Source: Iodobacter arcticus (GTDB lineage: Bacteria > Pseudomonadota > Gammaproteobacteria > Burkholderiales > Chitinibacteraceae). Taken from it: a DNA stretch of 64,000 nucleotides. Where the stretch lies: positions 1 through 64,000 of the forward strand of contig NZ_JBHTBQ010000001.1 in NCBI RefSeq assembly GCF_042664895.1. The letters are read 5' to 3'. Position 1 is the first letter of the stretch; each line of letters opens with the position of its first letter. Below are positions 16,451 through 24,590 of the stretch, one piece after another. A program made the position numbers and the translations under genes. Below the pieces are notes generated by a model. It did no database searches. It saw only the letters and a list, made by a program, of their open reading frames with translations, and was not told the origin of the DNA.

Positions 16451-17314
16451 TTATGCTTCTTTTTTAAGCGTTAAAGCGCGTTCATACAGTGCATTTTTAG
16501 GTGCGCCGGTGATGGATACGGCCAGAGCCACGGCTTGTTTGAGTGGTAGCTCGGCAATCAGTGGCAATAAAACGCTATCGTAATCGGCACCATCGGCTTT
16601 GGTCGCTCGTGGTGCTGCATTCACCACCACCACTGATTCGCCCCGCTCCTGATTGCTATCGCTGGCGACCCAAGCGGCTAGCTCACCAAGTGGCAGGCGG
16701 CGGATGGTTTCAAAGGTTTTGGTGATTTCACGGCAGAGCACCGCTTCACGATCCGGGCCAAATACGCTGGCCATATCGTTTAAACAATCCACAATACGGT
16801 GTGGCGCTTCATAAAATACGCTAATAAAGCTTTGATCTTTTAGCTCGGAGAGTGCATCGCAGCGTTGCTTGGTTTTTGGCGGTAAAAAGCCATAAAACAA
16901 GGCATGCGGGCAGTTGAAACCACTGGCTGATAAGGCGGTTGTCAGTGCAGAAGCACCAGGAACAGGGATAATCTTGCAGCCGGCTGCATGTGCTGCTGCA
17001 GCAAGCAGGGCTCCCGGGTCAGATACGGCAGGTGTTCCCGCATCGGATACTTGGGCGATGGTTTCGCCAGCCAGCATGCGGGCAACGAGTTTTTCAGCCA
17101 TGCTGTGTTCGTTGTGCTCACGCAAAGACACCATCGGTGTTGAAATATTAAAATGTTTAAGTAGCTGCCCAGTGACACGGGTATCTTCGGCCGCGATCAC
17201 ATCGGCGCCTTTTAACGCGGCAATGGCGCGAGGCGTCATGTCGTTAAGGTTACCGATTGGGGTGGCCACCACATATAATGCGGACTTAATAATAGGATTG
17301 GATTCTGTATGCAC
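16451..17314 (-). CDS. rsmI: 16S rRNA (cytidine-1402 2'-O) methyltransferase RsmI
   Basis: A 287-residue tetrapyrrole-methylase-fold enzyme. Landmarks are LYVVATPIGNLNDMT at residues 13-27, the AEDTR motif, SDAGTPAVSDPG (SAM binding) and VPGASALTTALSASG. It 2'-O-methylates C1402 in the decoding centre of 16S rRNA, together with RsmH. It is divergent from lppC, and the two 5' ends overlap by about 6 bases, as in the yraL/yraM arrangement of E. coli. The very close divergent starts imply overlapping promoters inside each other's coding sequence. Confidence 0.93.
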   Translation of the reverse strand: MHTESNPIIKSALYVVATPIGNLNDMTPRAIAALKGADVIAAEDTRVTGQLLKHFNISTPMVSLREHNEHSMAEKLVARMLAGETIAQVSDAGTPAVSDPGALLAAAAHAAGCKIIPVPGASALTTALSASGFNCPHALFYGFLPPKTKQRCDALSELKDQSFISVFYEAPHRIVDCLNDMASVFGPDREAVLCREITKTFETIRRLPLGELAAWVASDSNQERGESVVVVNAAPRATKADGADYDSVLLPLIAELPLKQAVALAVSITGAPKNALYERALTLKKEA

Positions 17315-18511
17315 GCTAAGGCTCTCCTTTTTGCTTCGGAATTGCGCAGTGCGCTAGGGTCCGTACTATACGGTGCTGTACTGCTTACTGCCATAGCAGG
17401 CTGTGCTGCTGGGCCAGTTATTCCTGCTGTGGCGGCAAAGCCAACGTTTACGATTGCAGCACAGGCCCCCGCCGCTGAGGCAAGTGCGGTGCACGTTTTA
17501 CCCCTCGTACCAACTACAGATCCTAAACCTGTGCGCCGTGATGGTTTTATTGCGGTATTGCTACCGGGCAAGAGCAAAGCAATGCGCCCAGCCGTGGATG
17601 CGATTAAAGCCGGGGTGCTGGCGGCAGAAAAATCGAATGGTAATGCTGAGCTGCCAGCGGTAAAAATTTTTGATACGGACGATTTGCCTGAAGAGGTGCT
17701 GCAGCAATTTAAACAGCTGAGCCAGCAAGGTGCGGTGGCGGTGATCGGGCCTTTAACTAAGCCATCGATTAATTATCTGGCGGATACAGGTGAGTTTGAT
17801 ATTCCTGTGATTGCTTTGAACTCCTTTGATGAAAAAACATTGCGCCGTGCCCAGCTCTATAGCTTTTCTTTATCAATAGAGCAAGAAGCCCAGCAAATGG
17901 CCAAGCATATGTTTGATGAAGGCTTGCGTATGCCTCTGGTTTTGCAGGGTGATAGCCCTTTGTCAGCAAGGATGGTGCAGGGTTTTGCTGATGCCTGGCA
18001 GGAGGCAAATGGCTCATTACCTAAAATTTTTACTTTAAAAGATGCACGCAGCCAGGCGCAGCTTTTGCGCGATCAGCTGAAAGAAGGCGAGCATGATTCG
18101 GTTTTTTTTGCGGCTAATTCGAGGCAAACGCGCTTATCTCGCCCTTTTGTGGGTAATGAGCGGCCCGTTTATGCCACCAGCCAAATTAATCCTGGCCATT
18201 TGAGCAGAACGGCCCGTGTGGACATGAATGGCATTCGTTATTTAGAAGCACCGTGGATTTTGAATCCGTTAAATAGCGATTACACCTTATTAAACCGCAC
18301 GCGTTCTAAATCAAATGATGTTGAGCGTTTATTTGCTTTGGGCGTTGATGCTTGGAAATTAGCCACGCTATTAAGTAAAAAAGAAGAGATTAATTTTGAT
18401 GGTTTAAGCGGTGGTATTAGTTTGGGCAGTGGTGGTCTGATTGTGCGCGAGCTAACGCTGAATACTTTTAGTAGCGCAGAAGAAAGCGCGCCGGTTATTC
18501 CTGCGCCATGA
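17309..18511 (+). CDS. lppC: LppC/LpoA-like outer-membrane lipoprotein (YraM)
   Basis: A 400-residue lipoprotein with lipobox AIAGC (about residue 32) and a type I periplasmic-binding-protein fold (GFIAVLLPGKSKAMRPAV, then VAVIGPLTKPSIN). This corresponds to the C-terminal domain of E. coli LpoA, which activates the peptidoglycan synthase PBP1A. The N-terminal TPR domain of LpoA is missing, as in other short LppC proteins. The start is uncertain: ATG at 17309 overlaps the rsmI start, and an in-frame TTG at 17342 would also leave a complete signal peptide. It heads lppC-yraN-gmhA-yraP, where adjoining genes overlap or are 2 bases apart. Confidence 0.85.
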   Translation: MHAKALLFASELRSALGSVLYGAVLLTAIAGCAAGPVIPAVAAKPTFTIAAQAPAAEASAVHVLPLVPTTDPKPVRRDGFIAVLLPGKSKAMRPAVDAIKAGVLAAEKSNGNAELPAVKIFDTDDLPEEVLQQFKQLSQQGAVAVIGPLTKPSINYLADTGEFDIPVIALNSFDEKTLRRAQLYSFSLSIEQEAQQMAKHMFDEGLRMPLVLQGDSPLSARMVQGFADAWQEANGSLPKIFTLKDARSQAQLLRDQLKEGEHDSVFFAANSRQTRLSRPFVGNERPVYATSQINPGHLSRTARVDMNGIRYLEAPWILNPLNSDYTLLNRTRSKSNDVERLFALGVDAWKLATLLSKKEEINFDGLSGGISLGSGGLIVRELTLNTFSSAEESAPVIPAP

Positions 18512-18852
18512 ATAATTTAGGCCTTGCCGCTGAAAACGCAGCCGTGATTTTTTTGCAGCAGCAGGGCCTAAAAATCATTGCGCGCAACTGGCAATGCCGC
18601 CGTGGTGAAATTGACATACTCGCTAAGGATGGTAATACCTTAGTATTTGTAGAGGTGCGACAGCGCCGTAATGCGCGCTTTGGCGGGGCCGCGGCCAGCA
18701 TAAGCCCGGCGAAACGCGCTAAACTGCGGGCGACAGCACAATATTACCTATTAAAAGTTTCCCCTATGCCACCTTGCCGCTTCGATGCAATTTGCTTTGA
18801 AGGGGAAACGATCAACTGGCTCAAAAACTGTATAGACGCCACTGAGGGATAA
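18508..18852 (+). CDS. yraN: YraN family protein (UPF0102)
   Basis: A 114-residue protein of the UPF0102 family with a restriction-endonuclease-like fold: G-x-x-A-E near the N-terminus, ARNWQCRRGEIDILAKD and VFVEVRQR, giving the E-D-ExK/R catalytic-like residues. The function is not established; a Holliday-junction-related nuclease has been suggested from the fold. It overlaps lppC by 4 bp and is followed 2 bases later by gmhA, the same gene order as E. coli yraM-yraN-diaA. Confidence 0.9.
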   Translation: MNNLGLAAENAAVIFLQQQGLKIIARNWQCRRGEIDILAKDGNTLVFVEVRQRRNARFGGAAASISPAKRAKLRATAQYYLLKVSPMPPCRFDAICFEGETINWLKNCIDATEG

Positions 18853-18854
18853 AA

Positions 18855-19445
18855 ATGGATTTAGCACAACGTATTCGACAGCATTTTCTAGATAGCATCG
18901 ACGCCAAACAAATGGCGATGGAGCTGCTCTCTCCAGGGATTCGCATTGGTGCCGAGAAAATGGTGCAAACCTTTATCTCGGACGGCAAAATCTTAACGTG
19001 TGGCAATGGTGGCTCCGCTGCTGATGCACAGCACTTTGCCGCAGAAATGGTGGGCCGCTTCGAGCGTGAACGCCCAGGTTTGGCGGCCATCGCTTTATCG
19101 ACTGATACCTCGACCATCACCGCAATTGCTAATGACTATGACTACGATCTGGTTTTCTCTAAGCAAGTACATGCCTTGGGGCGCCCAGGCGATTTGCTGA
19201 TTGCGATCTCTACATCGGGCAATTCGGCCAATGTGATTTCAGCGATTCACGCCGCGCATGATCGGCAAATGAACGTCATTGCCTTTACTGGGCGGGACGG
19301 CGGCCAGATTGGTGAGAGTCTTTCGGGTGACGATGTGCATTTGTGTGTGCCGGTGCAGCGCACGGCGCGGATTCAGGAAGTACATATCACCATGATTCAT
19401 GCCTTATGCGACGCGGTTGATTATATGCTGCTGGGTGGCGAATGA
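18855..19445 (+). CDS. gmhA: Phosphoheptose isomerase / SIS protein (GmhA, DiaA-like)
   Basis: A 196-residue SIS-domain protein with ILTCGNGGSAADAQHFAAEM (residues about 46-65), STDTSTITAIANDY and ISTSGNSANV, all family-diagnostic. It closely resembles the Neisseria GmhA sequence as I know it. GmhA converts sedoheptulose 7-phosphate to D-glycero-manno-heptose 7-phosphate, the first step of LPS inner-core heptose synthesis. The E. coli gene in the same position is diaA, a DnaA-binding initiator-associating factor, so a replication role cannot be excluded from sequence alone. It overlaps the BON lipoprotein gene by 4 bp. Confidence 0.88.
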   Translation: MDLAQRIRQHFLDSIDAKQMAMELLSPGIRIGAEKMVQTFISDGKILTCGNGGSAADAQHFAAEMVGRFERERPGLAAIALSTDTSTITAIANDYDYDLVFSKQVHALGRPGDLLIAISTSGNSANVISAIHAAHDRQMNVIAFTGRDGGQIGESLSGDDVHLCVPVQRTARIQEVHITMIHALCDAVDYMLLGGE

Positions 19446-20023
19446 TGCAGCTAAAAAGCGCATTACTCGCCTTGGGGCTGGCAGCATCTTTATCTGCTTG
19501 CGTGCCGATTCTGTTAGTAGGCGGCGTAGCCGTTGGCGCGATGGTGGGGTCGGATCCACGTAAATCAGAAGTGATTAAAACGGATTTTGATTTAGGTGCC
19601 AAAATTAGCAGCGATTTGATCGATACATGGAAAGAGAAAGCCCATGTGAATGTGACAGCCTTTAATGGCATCGTGCTGCTGACAGGTGAAGTGCCAGATG
19701 AGGCGGCTAAAGCCAAGGCGTATGAGATTGCGCAGCGGCAATCAAGGACGCGCAAGATCTACAATGAAACCGTTGTTTCAGTGCCCTCTACGGCCGCGAA
19801 TCGCTTATTCGATACGCAGCTAACTGCAAGGGTTAAAACGGCACTATTGACGGATGCAAATGATGCTGATGCGCTCCATTTGCAGGTGATTACCGAGCGT
19901 AGCGTAGTTTATTTGATGGGGGTAAGCAGGCCCGACATCGCCGAATCTGCCGCCCGTGCGGCTAGCCGTGTATCGGGTGTGCGGCAGGTGGTGAAGCTGG
20001 TTGAGCCTTTAGCGGCTAATTAG
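19442..20023 (+). CDS. dolP: BON-domain outer-membrane lipoprotein (DolP/YraP-like)
   Basis: This 193-residue protein has a lipoprotein signal (lipobox LSAC at about residue 20) and a glycine-rich GGVAVGAMVG stretch. Two BON domains follow: one around NVTAFNGIVLLTGEVPDEAAK and one around LQVITERSVVYLMGVSRPD (cited separately and shortened). This is the layout of DolP (YraP), which supports outer-membrane integrity and BAM-dependent assembly. It is the last gene of the lppC-yraN-gmhA operon, as in E. coli. A strong hairpin follows 19 bases after the stop. Confidence 0.87.
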   Translation: MMQLKSALLALGLAASLSACVPILLVGGVAVGAMVGSDPRKSEVIKTDFDLGAKISSDLIDTWKEKAHVNVTAFNGIVLLTGEVPDEAAKAKAYEIAQRQSRTRKIYNETVVSVPSTAANRLFDTQLTARVKTALLTDANDADALHLQVITERSVVYLMGVSRPDIAESAARAASRVSGVRQVVKLVEPLAAN

Positions 20024-20042
20024 CTGCGAATGGTTTAAATAG

Positions 20043-20068
20043 AACAGCGAGCGAGCTGGCTCGCTGTT
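20043..20068 (+). terminator. Hairpin at the end of the lppC-yraP operon
   Basis: AACAGCGAGC (20043-20052) pairs perfectly with GCTCGCTGTT (20059-20068) around a 6-base loop. The T tract is absent. Confidence 0.7.
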
Positions 20069-20309
20069 GCACTGCATAAAAATCATGACCGATGGTCGGC
20101 AAGATGGGTAAAGATTTGCGCGAGCAGTGCTTTTGCTTACAAGGAAAAGGCCGTATTGGGGCCTGTCCATGCTAAAATTGCCGACTGTAAAGTGTGCTTT
20201 TAGCGCATTGCTAGCTGTCTTGCTTTTCTACTGCTAAGCCGCATGCGGCCTTATAGATAGCCAGAGATTGCTTTCACGCCTTCCCCAATTACTTTTGCTG
20301 GAGTACAGG

Positions 20310-21512
20310 ATGACATCCTCGATTTTTACCGCAGTAGAAATGGCACCTCGCGATCCGATTCTGGGTCTTAATGAAGCCTTTAATGCCGATACACGCACTG
20401 GCAAGGTGAATCTGGGTGTGGGTGTGTATTACGATGACAATGGCAAGATTCCATTGCTGGCTGCAGTAAAAGCGGCAGAAAAAACCCGTATGGATGCGCA
20501 GCCGCCACGTGGCTATCAAGCCATCGAAGGCCTTGGCGCATACAATCAAGCCGTACAAAATCTGGTATTTGGTGCAGACAGCGAGCTGGTTTCATCTGGC
20601 CGCGTGGTGACAGCAGAAGCTTTGGGTGGCACTGGCGCTTTGAAAATTGGTGCTGATTTCTTAAAGCGTCTTGATGCCAATGCCAGTGTTTATATCAGTG
20701 ATCCAAGCTGGGAAAATCACCGCGCACTATTTGAATCGGCTGGCTTTAAGGTAGAAAACTACCCTTACTACGATGTAGCGACTCGCGGCGTTAATTTCAC
20801 AGCGATGAAGGCGGCTTTGCTTGGCCTGCCAGCGGGTTCGATCATCATCTTGCACGCTTGTTGCCACAACCCAACGGGTGCAGATATGAGCGATGCGCAG
20901 TGGGCGGAAGTGGTTGAGGCCTGCCGTGAGCGTAAGCTGGTTCCATTCCTTGATATGGCTTACCAAGGGTTTGCTGATGGCATTGAAGAAGATGCAGTTG
21001 CCGTGCGTTTATTCTCTGCTTCTGGCCTGCAATTCTTTGTTTCCAGCTCCTTCTCTAAGAGCTTCTCGATGTATGGCGAGCGCGTAGGTGCTTTGTCTAT
21101 CGTGACCGCAAATAAAGAAGAAGCGGGTCGTGTATTAAGCCAGCTAAAACGCGTGATTCGTACCAACTACTCCAACCCACCGATTCATGGTGGTGCTGTG
21201 GTGGCTGCGGTATTGGCGAACCCAGAATTGCGTCAGCAGTGGGAAGACGAATTAGCCGGTATGCGTGATCGTATCCGTGCCATGCGTACCAGCTTGGTTG
21301 CCAAACTGGCTGAGCGCGGCGTAGCGCAAGACTTTAGCTTTGTAGCGGCTCAGCGCGGTATGTTCTCCTATACCGGCCTGACAGCGGCGCAAGTTGAAGT
21401 GTTGAAAGACGAGTACGGTATTTACGCTGTTTCAACTGGCCGTATTTGCTTGGCCGCACTCAATACTAAAAATATTGATTACGTCGCGGATGCGATTGCT
21501 AAAGTGCTGTAA
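20310..21512 (+). CDS. tyrB: Aspartate/aromatic aminotransferase
   Basis: A 400-residue class I fold PLP aminotransferase of the AspC/TyrB subgroup. It starts MTSSIFTAVEMAPRDPI with GGAG 6 bases before the ATG. Landmarks are GVGVYYDDNGK, HACCHNPTGAD, FLDMAYQGFADG and SSSFSKSFSMYGERVG, containing the PLP lysine. The SFSKSFSMYGERVG variant is closer to TyrB than to AspC, so an enzyme acting on aromatic and dicarboxylic substrates is likely. It is monocistronic with its own terminator. The choice between tyrB and aspC as a name is not certain. Confidence 0.88.
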   Translation: MTSSIFTAVEMAPRDPILGLNEAFNADTRTGKVNLGVGVYYDDNGKIPLLAAVKAAEKTRMDAQPPRGYQAIEGLGAYNQAVQNLVFGADSELVSSGRVVTAEALGGTGALKIGADFLKRLDANASVYISDPSWENHRALFESAGFKVENYPYYDVATRGVNFTAMKAALLGLPAGSIIILHACCHNPTGADMSDAQWAEVVEACRERKLVPFLDMAYQGFADGIEEDAVAVRLFSASGLQFFVSSSFSKSFSMYGERVGALSIVTANKEEAGRVLSQLKRVIRTNYSNPPIHGGAVVAAVLANPELRQQWEDELAGMRDRIRAMRTSLVAKLAERGVAQDFSFVAAQRGMFSYTGLTAAQVEVLKDEYGIYAVSTGRICLAALNTKNIDYVADAIAKVL

Positions 21513-21530
21513 TTTAGCTCGCGCCTAATA

Positions 21531-21561
21531 AAAAACCCACGAATCGCTTCGTGGGTTTTTT
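21531..21561. terminator. Bidirectional rho-independent terminator
   Basis: The stem CCCACGAA/TTCGTGGG with a TCGC loop is flanked by an A run before and a T run after, so it can act for the aminotransferase gene and for murJ on the other strand. Confidence 0.92.
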
Positions 21562-21619
21562 ATTTTTCAGTGTAGGGGCGCAATCCTGTGCGCTTGCACT
21601 TGATCGATTCAAAACTTGC

Positions 21620-21667
21620 TTTTCTCTGTGAAACTCCGTGTTCTCAGTGACCTCCGTGGTTCAAGAT
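21620..21667. repeat. 9-bp-unit CTCTGTGTT array (one arm only)
   Basis: Units TTCTCTGTG, CTCCGTGTT, CTCAGTGAC and CTCCGTGGTTCAAG match the right arm of the inverted repeat at 43641-43873. No facing left arm is seen. The copy lies just after the murJ stop (minus strand). Confidence 0.65.
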
Positions 21668-21691
21668 TTGGGTTTTCACGGCATAAATCTA

Positions 21692-23239
21692 TCAATCTGT
21701 AATTGCCTTGCGCGAGAAGTCTTTAGGTCTAAAGCCCAAGGCAAATAGCGATGCAAAGTATGTCCCTGCTCCAGCGATCACCAATACACTGAGCCAGCCT
21801 ACTCGTACCAGCTTATTCATTTCGGCAAAGGCGGGCATAAAGTGCAATAGCACGAGTAGCAAGGCGCTCATGGCGACTACGCCGAATGCGATGCGCAGCA
21901 TAAAGCCCTTCCATGCTGCTTGTGGGGTGTAATAGCCCCGTAAACGCAGCGTGCGGTATAGCAAGCCTGCATTCAGACATGCGCCTAAGCTCATCCCCAG
22001 CGTCAGCCCTGCGTGCTTGAAAGGCAGGGTATACAAGAAGATTAGGTTGATTGCCAGCGTTACGAAGAGCGTGATGATGCCGATACGCACCACAGTTTTA
22101 ATTTCCTGCCTTGCATAAAACGCGGGAGCGAGGATTTTAATTAGGATGAGCCCAATCAAGCCCACGCTATAGCCCACTAGCGCCTGCTGGGTCATTAAGG
22201 CATCGTGCATAGAGAACTTGCCGCCTTGGAATAGGGTGAGCACTAAGGGCTCGGCAAGGATGGCTAAAGCCACGGTGGCGGGTAGGCAAAGCATGATGCA
22301 CAGACGCAGCCCCCAATCCAGCAAACGATCGTAGCTGACCTGATCGCCACTGGCATGGCTACGGGCTAGGCTAGGCAATAGAATCGTCCCCAGCGCAACG
22401 CCAAGCACGCCGGTCGGGAATTCCATCAGGCGGTCGGCATAGTAAATCCACGACACACTGCCTGAAGCTAGGAAAGAAGCGAGGTTGGAATTAATAATCA
22501 AGCTGATCTGTGCCACCGATACGCCAAAAATAGCAGGGCCCATTTGCTTGATGACGCGCCATACCCCTTCGTCTTTCAAGTCCAGCTTGGGCCACATGAG
22601 CATACCCAGTTTGGCTAGGTGGGGGAGTTGATAGCAAAGCTGGGCCACGCCTCCAATGAGTACGGCAATGGCAAGCGCAAAAATAGGGCGATCCATCAGC
22701 GGAGCTAGCCATAATGCGCAGGCAATAAATGAAATATTTAAAAGTGTGGGGACAAAGGCAGGAACCGAAAATCGGTTATAAGTATTAAGAATGCTCCCGA
22801 CTAAAGATGATAGAGAAATCAATAAAATATAGGGAAACATATAGCGGAGCAGCTCTACCGCCAGATTAAATTTATCCGGACTTTTAGCAAAACCTGCCGC
22901 AGAAAAATAAATAATTGCTGGGGCCGCTAAAACACCGATTAGGGTGACTAAAATCAAAACTAAGGTCAGCATCCCCGCAATTTTGGCGATAAATTCTTTG
23001 GTCGCTTCTTCGCCTTTCCGTGTTTTATATTCCGCCAGCGTGGGGACAAAGGCTTGTGAAAACGCACCTTCCGCAAAAATGCGCCGCAGCATATTGGGCA
23101 GTTTAAATGCGGTAAAAAAGACGTCAGTGGCAGCGCCAGCGCCAAATATATGGGCAATAATGGTATCGCGAACAAAGCCCAGAATACGGGAGACCAGTGT
23201 CATTGAGCTGACTGCGGCCAGTGTTTTAAGGAGGTTCAT
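21692..23239 (-). CDS. murJ: Lipid II flippase MurJ (MviN)
   Basis: A 515-residue MOP-superfamily flippase with 14 or so membrane helices, starting MNLLKTLAAVSSMTLVSRIL. SRILGFVRDTIIAHIFGAG and FAEGAFSQAFVP are the conserved N-terminal MurJ motifs with the essential arginines. It moves lipid II across the inner membrane for peptidoglycan synthesis. The frame is open to 23314, but homologues begin at the ATG at 23239. No strong Shine-Dalgarno is visible there. It is divergent from rpsT, a frequent arrangement in this class. Confidence 0.93.
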   Translation of the reverse strand: MNLLKTLAAVSSMTLVSRILGFVRDTIIAHIFGAGAATDVFFTAFKLPNMLRRIFAEGAFSQAFVPTLAEYKTRKGEEATKEFIAKIAGMLTLVLILVTLIGVLAAPAIIYFSAAGFAKSPDKFNLAVELLRYMFPYILLISLSSLVGSILNTYNRFSVPAFVPTLLNISFIACALWLAPLMDRPIFALAIAVLIGGVAQLCYQLPHLAKLGMLMWPKLDLKDEGVWRVIKQMGPAIFGVSVAQISLIINSNLASFLASGSVSWIYYADRLMEFPTGVLGVALGTILLPSLARSHASGDQVSYDRLLDWGLRLCIMLCLPATVALAILAEPLVLTLFQGGKFSMHDALMTQQALVGYSVGLIGLILIKILAPAFYARQEIKTVVRIGIITLFVTLAINLIFLYTLPFKHAGLTLGMSLGACLNAGLLYRTLRLRGYYTPQAAWKGFMLRIAFGVVAMSALLLVLLHFMPAFAEMNKLVRVGWLSVLVIAGAGTYFASLFALGFRPKDFSRKAITD

Positions 23240-23459
23240 GCCGGAGGGTCTGAGTAGTGAGGGGCCAATTATAAGGCCGTATCTTATTCCTGTAGCAAGC
23301 AAACACTGACCCACTGAATTTATGGGAAAAATGAGGTTTTTTTGCCTAGGCTATAAAGATCGAGTTGATATGTGCTTGCCAGAATGTAAAAGTGAGGCTA
23401 TCATCGCCGGTTTCCGAATTAGCCCGATTTTTGGGCAAGCCCGTCAGGAGTTTCAAAAC

Positions 23460-23723
23460 ATGGCTAACAGTGCCCAAGCTCGCAAGCGTGCACGTCAGGC
23501 TGAGAAAGCCCGCCAGCACAATACTAGCCAGCGTTCCGCTTTCCGCACCGCGATCAAAAAGGTGCTGAAGGCTGTGGAAGCAGGTGATAAAGCTGCGGCT
23601 CAGACCGTCTTCCAGCTATCAGTCAGCATCATTGACCGTATCGCAGACAAAGAAATCTTCCACAAGAACAAGGCAGCTCGTCATAAGAGCCGTTTGTCTG
23701 CAGCAATCAAGGCTATGGCCTAA
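23460..23723 (+). CDS. rpsT: 30S ribosomal protein S20
   Basis: The 87 residues MANSAQARKRARQAEKARQH... are typical of S20, which binds 16S rRNA and is rich in Lys, Arg and Ala. The ATG at 23460 has GGAG 9 bases upstream, and the reading frame open from 23322 upstream has no S20-like residues. It is monocistronic, followed by a strong terminator and divergent from murJ. Confidence 0.97.
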   Translation: MANSAQARKRARQAEKARQHNTSQRSAFRTAIKKVLKAVEAGDKAAAQTVFQLSVSIIDRIADKEIFHKNKAARHKSRLSAAIKAMA

Positions 23724-23745
23724 TTCTGTAGATGTTCGAGTGAAG

Positions 23746-23772
23746 AAAACCCCAGCCTCGGCTGGGGTTTTT
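23746..23772 (+). terminator. Rho-independent terminator of rpsT
   Basis: CCCCAGC (23750-23756) pairs with GCTGGGG (23761-23767) and is followed by five T residues and preceded by A residues. Confidence 0.93.
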
Positions 23773-23790
23773 GTTTGTCTGCTATTTAAC

Positions 23791-23975
23791 TAGCAGCCTG
23801 CCGGACTTAAGACTGATCTACTGCGGAAAAGCCGGATTTGGCCATATTTGACGCATTTTTTCGTTGAATAGCTAGGCTTGGGTTTAATCACCACCACCCC
23901 GCCTCGAAAATCTGTCAAATCTGTCTCAAAACGGACTTTCCCTCGCGGACATCACTTAAGCCCGACAGGCTACTA
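23791..23975. repeat. TAGCAGCCTG element, copy 1 (185 bp)
   Basis: The left end TAGCAGCCTGCCGGACTTAA and the right end TTAAGCCCGACAGGCTACTA are inverted repeats with few mismatches. The interior is recognisably the reverse complement of the copy at 53256-53423 (shared CTGCGGAAAAGCCGGATTTG and AAATCTGTC segments). The right end abuts the stop codon of the minus-strand gene that ends at 23976. No coding capacity. Confidence 0.8.
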
Positions 23976-24329
23976 TTAACGGCGTAAAGGCGGCATTCTC
24001 AGCCGGAAGGCGGGCATCAGGCGCTGATAGTCTGTTTCTTCAAAGGTAGATAAATGCTCTGTTTCATCGTGATCAACAAGGCAAGTGAGCCGTACAAAAC
24101 GGCCTGTTTCTTTCCAGATAGCGGCAGCTAAACGCTCACTGATCCACTCCGGGCTTTCAGAGCTGCTGCATTCTGCATTCAGATTTAGTAGACAAGTATC
24201 ACTACTTAAGAGGCGCTGTTCATGCCATAGCGTTACAATGCCTTCTCGCGTCAGAGCATAAAGGCAGCGTTTAGCCTCAAAACAGGAAAGTGGTGCAATG
24301 CTCAGTTGAAGCTGCAAATTAACGGACAT
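23976..24329 (-). CDS. Hypothetical protein
   Basis: A 117-residue protein with an AAGGAG ribosome-binding site 8 bases before its ATG, which argues that it is a genuine gene. I do not recognise the family. It has no signal peptide and no membrane segment. Three cysteines are scattered, and SPEWISERLAAAIWKETGRFVRL reads as an amphipathic segment (quoted to its conserved-looking part SPEWISERLAA). It is divergent from a REC-GGDEF response regulator 261 bases away, and its 3' end touches a repeat element. The compact alpha/beta composition would suit a small regulatory protein, but that is a guess. Confidence 0.65.
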   Translation of the reverse strand: MSVNLQLQLSIAPLSCFEAKRCLYALTREGIVTLWHEQRLLSSDTCLLNLNAECSSSESPEWISERLAAAIWKETGRFVRLTCLVDHDETEHLSTFEETDYQRLMPAFRLRMPPLRR

Positions 24330-24476
24330 AATGCTCGCTCCTTGTTTTGGCTGGCAGTTTGTTGGTTTTGATGGTGTTTGCAGGTTCTGGTTTGATACAA
24401 ATTTTATGCGTTAATTGAGGCGAGTAGTTGGTTTAAAAATAAAAAGAATCTGAAGTGTGGCCTAATCTGTTTTTCC

Positions 24477-24512
24477 CTTAGCTAGATCAGTCTTAAGCCC
24501 TGTGGGTGGCTT
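24477..24512. repeat. Possible remnant of a TAGCAGCCTG element end
   Basis: TAGATCAGTCTTAAGCCC followed by TGTGGGTGGCTT resembles the right end of the element at 53256-53423 (TAGATCAGTCTTAAGTCC). No second end was found, so it may be a decayed fragment. Confidence 0.35.
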
Positions 24513-24590
24513 GAATCTTATAGGATTTATAGCTGCTTTCTTGACCGTATATCGGCAGGGCGGACGCGTTTATGCTAAATTTTATCAACG

